Shown here: piece after piece, positions 60,988-64,000 of the stretch
Position numbering within the stretch: the stretch's first letter is position 1
Layout of the letters: every line of letters begins with the position of its first letter
Source: Acinetobacter shaoyimingii
Lineage (GTDB): Bacteria > Pseudomonadota > Gammaproteobacteria > Pseudomonadales > Moraxellaceae
Length of the DNA: 64,000 nt
Reading direction: 5' to 3'
Assembly: GCF_011578045.1 (NCBI RefSeq)
Contig: NZ_CP049801.1
Coordinates: 3,348,001-3,412,000 of the forward strand
Program-made: the position numbers and the translations under genes
Notes under the pieces: model-generated
What the model was told of the DNA's origin: nothing
What the model saw: the letters and a program-made list of their open reading frames with translations, nothing else
The model's database searches: none

Positions 60988-61204
60988 TTCATTTAAATCA
61001 ATTGCATACAAAAATTCAGTATATTTTAAACACAAGCATTCACTCGAATTTATGCTTAGTTTGATGATATCAACCCAAATCCGTAAAGATTAAAAATTCC
61101 AATAACACTAAGAAACATATATCCATCACTCTATAACTTTAGAACTACTTAATATTGCATTCTTAACACAGAAGTATACAATTCCATCAAATTGGGTGGA
61201 ATTT

Positions 61205-63157
61205 ATGCAAAATAAGAATTTTAGACGTGATATTAATGGTCTGCGAGCAATCGCTGTTATTGCTGTCGTATTGTTCCACTTCAATGCATCTTGGATGCCC
61301 GGTGGCTTTGCTGGTGTAGATGTATTCTTTGTTATTTCAGGGTTTTTAATGACTGGAATAATATTTAAAGGAATTGAACAAGAACATTTTTCTGTCCTAA
61401 AATTCTATGTTGCTCGAGCAAATCGAATCATTCCAGCCTTAGCTGTATTGTGTTTATCTTTATCCGTTTTTGGATGGTTTTATCTTACGCCTATCGAGTA
61501 TGAGGCCTTAGGAAAACATATTGCCAGCAGTGTAACTTTTCTTTCCAACATGGTTTATTGGAAAGAGGCTGGTTACTTTGATGCTGCTTCTCACGAAAAG
61601 TGGTTATTACATACGTGGTCACTTTCAGTAGAATGGCAATTTTATATTCTTTATCCCTTAGTTCTTGTTGCCTTATGTAAGTTTATGTCAATAAAAGCCA
61701 TGAAATACTTACTGCTAATAGGCACAATTTTAGGTTTTATACTCTGTATTATTTCAACATATAAATGGCCAAATCCATCGTATTACCTTCTGCCTACACG
61801 AGCATGGGAAATGATGATGGGCGGCATAGCTTTTCTGTTTCCTTTTCAACTCCAAGAACATAAAAAAAAGTTGATGGAATTATTGGGCATAGCCTTAATT
61901 TTAGCTTCTTACATCTTTATCTCAGCAGAAAATCTTTGGCCAGGTTATCTCGCCATATTCCCTGTACTAGGTGCATTTTTACTGATACAGGCAAACCGTC
62001 AAAATAGTGTAATCACCAATAATGTAGTCTTTCAAAAAATCGGAACTTGGTCATATTCAATTTATCTATGGCACTGGCCACTTGTTGTAGCGATCTATAT
62101 TTTTGCTTTGAGTGAAGAGTATTTATATTTAGGGATATTGCTCTCAATCATTTTAGGTTTCCTGAGTTATCACTTTATTGAACGTATTAAGTTTCAAAAT
62201 GATTTTACGCATGTCTTAAGCTATCTAAAATGTAAACCGATTTATTGTTCAGGACTATTATGTCTCATTGGTATATTACTCTTCAGTAAACAATATGACC
62301 TCATGCCGTTTCGCTTATCCAATGAAGAAATTGTGATTGTAGAACAACAAAAACGTGATCCACGTGAAGCGTTCTGTGGAAATGTCGTCAATGGAATATC
62401 TCCCGAATGTAAATACGGAACAGGGCCTGTAAAAGCGGTTGTCATTGGAGACAGTCACTCACAGGCTCAAAATATGGCAATTGGTGAGCGAGCATCTTTA
62501 GCTGGTGGAAGTATCGTCAGTTTCGGTTTATCTGGATGTCCAACCATTAAGAACAGTTACTCATATGATGAAAAGCATAAAATTGCAGATGATAATTGTG
62601 GCAAACTTATTGCGAATGCAATCAAAATAACAGCGCAAAAATATCCCAATATTCCAATTATTGTGATTAACCGAAACTCTCAATATTTATTTGGACATAA
62701 TGAAAATAAAGACTTTCATTTAAAGCCACCTGTCAATTTTGTCGATCAAGAATTTGATCAAAGAAATGCGGCTTATTTAGAAAATATCTCAGCACATATG
62801 ATCAATACACTCTGCGAGTTTAGTGAGCATCATCAGGTTTATTTAACTCGACCAACACCTGAGCTGATCACTGATGTTCCAAAAACGATGTTTAGACGTT
62901 TAGCGCTCCATCAAACAGCTCAACACTTGAAGATTTCACGTGAAGCTTATATGCAACGTCAACAGGTTGCTTTTGATATCCAAAACAAAGCTGTTCAACG
63001 TTGTGGTGTAAAGTTGCTTGATCCTCTTCCTTATTTATGTGACAGTCAATATTGTTACGGCGACAAAAATGGTATCCCGCTCTATTTTGATGATGACCAT
63101 TTAAGTACGTATGGTTCTAAATTGGTTGCTCCAATCTATGATGAAGTTTTTCAGTAG
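61205..63157 (+). CDS. Acyltransferase (OafA/YrhL type) with C-terminal SGNH domain
   Basis: 650 residues. An N-terminal acyltransferase-3 domain with ten or so membrane helices (about 1-350) starts with RRDINGLRAIAVIAVVLFHF, containing the essential His. The periplasmic C-terminus (about 410-650) has the SGNH nucleophile motif GDSHSQAQ and the DDDHLSTYG motif. Such proteins O-acetylate surface polysaccharides or lipopolysaccharide. The start is the ATG at 61205, just after GGTGGAA. It is convergent with a second gene of the same type. Confidence 0.92.
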   Translation: MQNKNFRRDINGLRAIAVIAVVLFHFNASWMPGGFAGVDVFFVISGFLMTGIIFKGIEQEHFSVLKFYVARANRIIPALAVLCLSLSVFGWFYLTPIEYEALGKHIASSVTFLSNMVYWKEAGYFDAASHEKWLLHTWSLSVEWQFYILYPLVLVALCKFMSIKAMKYLLLIGTILGFILCIISTYKWPNPSYYLLPTRAWEMMMGGIAFLFPFQLQEHKKKLMELLGIALILASYIFISAENLWPGYLAIFPVLGAFLLIQANRQNSVITNNVVFQKIGTWSYSIYLWHWPLVVAIYIFALSEEYLYLGILLSIILGFLSYHFIERIKFQNDFTHVLSYLKCKPIYCSGLLCLIGILLFSKQYDLMPFRLSNEEIVIVEQQKRDPREAFCGNVVNGISPECKYGTGPVKAVVIGDSHSQAQNMAIGERASLAGGSIVSFGLSGCPTIKNSYSYDEKHKIADDNCGKLIANAIKITAQKYPNIPIIVINRNSQYLFGHNENKDFHLKPPVNFVDQEFDQRNAAYLENISAHMINTLCEFSEHHQVYLTRPTPELITDVPKTMFRRLALHQTAQHLKISREAYMQRQQVAFDIQNKAVQRCGVKLLDPLPYLCDSQYCYGDKNGIPLYFDDDHLSTYGSKLVAPIYDEVFQ

Positions 63158-63175
63158 GTCTATAAAACTTGGTTG

Positions 63176-63206
63176 AACACGCACCATCTATGTCGATGGT
63201 GCCGTG
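63176..63206. terminator. Hairpin between convergent acyltransferase genes
   Basis: Arms CACGCACCATC and GATGGTGCCGTG (63178-63188 and 63195-63206) with a short loop and one bulged base. It lacks a clear T-run. Confidence 0.45.
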
Positions 63207-63238
63207 TGGGCAGGAAGCTTTATAGGTTGAGGATGAAT

Positions 63239-64000
63239 CTAATTTTTAGCACTACCCTCATTTTTTTCGATTTCATCAAATATATATCTACCAACAATAT
63301 TAGCTCCATATATAGATAAATGGCTTGTATCCGTATATATAGGCTCTCTATCTTGGTTTAAAGTTCGACATTGAGCTTTTTCACATAACACAGCATTCGG
63401 ATCGATATAACGAACCTGATTCGATTGTTTATGTTGAACATAGTGTTTTAACTTTTCATTGTCTTCAATAATCTTGAATGGCTCTTGAACTTTACACGGC
63501 GCCATTAATTTTTTTGGAAGCATTAACTGCTTTTCACCTAAACAAGCGTACAGAGATTTTTCTGTTCCTTGTGTTCTTCCAATTAAATATACAGTTGCAT
63601 TGCTATTCAAAATGCTGGAGACCATATCGTCTAATTCTTGATTAAAGAAAGCGTCAATGAATTCGTGATCTAAAGATTTGGTTGTCCTATTTATGGCAAC
63701 ATGAGGGAACTGGTAAGAGATGATAACTTTCTTATGAGGATGATTTTTTATGAAACTCATGGCTAAGTCATACATTTTACTGCATCTTTCTTGATCATAA
63801 GTAGCGAAAAAATTTTTAGTGGATAAACACCCATCTAATGTAATTTCTGCAAGTTTTAAATGATCATCATTTATATAAGAAAAGAAATGCCGAGCATGGC
63901 TATTTCCCAAAAGAATATACTCAAAATCTTTTTCACTCGAATTAAAGTATGTCACTTCAACGTTATTTGGACGGTTTAAATGCCCTTCATATTGATTTCT
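63239..64000 (-). CDS. SGNH-domain end of a second acyltransferase (5' part outside window)
   Basis: The frame stays open to the window edge; residues upstream of the GTG at 63955 read on without a stop, so that is not a true start. The visible part carries the nucleophile motif LLGNSHARHF and the closing DTSHLSIYG. This matches the C-terminal half of the OafA-type protein at 61205. The missing part should hold the membrane acyltransferase domain. It is a diverged paralogue reading toward it. Confidence 0.82.
   Translation of the reverse strand, partial: RNQYEGHLNRPNNVEVTYFNSSEKDFEYILLGNSHARHFFSYINDDHLKLAEITLDGCLSTKNFFATYDQERCSKMYDLAMSFIKNHPHKKVIISYQFPHVAINRTTKSLDHEFIDAFFNQELDDMVSSILNSNATVYLIGRTQGTEKSLYACLGEKQLMLPKKLMAPCKVQEPFKIIEDNEKLKHYVQHKQSNQVRYIDPNAVLCEKAQCRTLNQDREPIYTDTSHLSIYGANIVGRYIFDEIEKNEGSAKN

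Overview
The window looks like chromosomal DNA of an Acinetobacter species (Moraxellaceae, Gammaproteobacteria). The support is the partial 16S rRNA sequence at the left edge, the AT-rich base composition, the order of the atpIBEFHAGDC operon, the divergent znuA / zur-znuC-znuB zinc locus, and an IS982-family element of the kind common in this genus. I could not run a database search, so the species is not assigned.

Layout. 1-1010 holds the 5' half of a 16S rRNA gene reading leftward, with its leader and promoter. 1286-7312 is an accessory stretch: a TetR regulator divergent from an MpaB-type oxygenase, a diiron-like predicted hydrolase, and a two-gene copper-uptake unit (a DUF2946 protein and a Met-rich TonB-dependent receptor). 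7345-10993 is the conserved block def / LysM protein / dprA / tsaC. 10994-16621 carries a probable small RNA, an EamA exporter, two related lipoproteins flanking a glutathione peroxidase and an RcnB-like protein, and a zinc alcohol dehydrogenase. IS982-family copy 1 (17281-18254) cuts the start off a lipoprotein gene. An SDR oxidoreductase and a P-loop kinase follow.

20260-21824 is an AT-rich two-gene cassette: a soluble 315-residue protein and a four-helix membrane protein. It sits directly downstream of the ATP synthase terminator and has the architecture of RexAB or Kiwa phage defence. The F1Fo ATP synthase operon fills 21919-29104. The zinc uptake locus (30142-32329) has two visible Zur-type operators.

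36604-44497 is an orphan type VI secretion island, read leftward: a long VgrG with a C-terminal tail, IS982-family copy 2 (40172-41145), a periplasmic protein gene beheaded by that insertion, a 784-residue effector with a peptidoglycan hydrolase domain at each end, and a lipoprotein that is the best immunity candidate. No T6SS core genes are present in the window.

44676-64000 is mostly housekeeping: malic enzyme, argS with a SPOR-domain gene, parE with a YqiA-like esterase, dsbB, gshA, and several lipoproteins and membrane proteins. It ends with two convergent OafA-type acyltransferases bearing SGNH domains; the second runs off the window. The two strongest candidates for under-described biology are the 20260-21824 membrane/soluble pair and the bifunctional VgrG-linked effector module.
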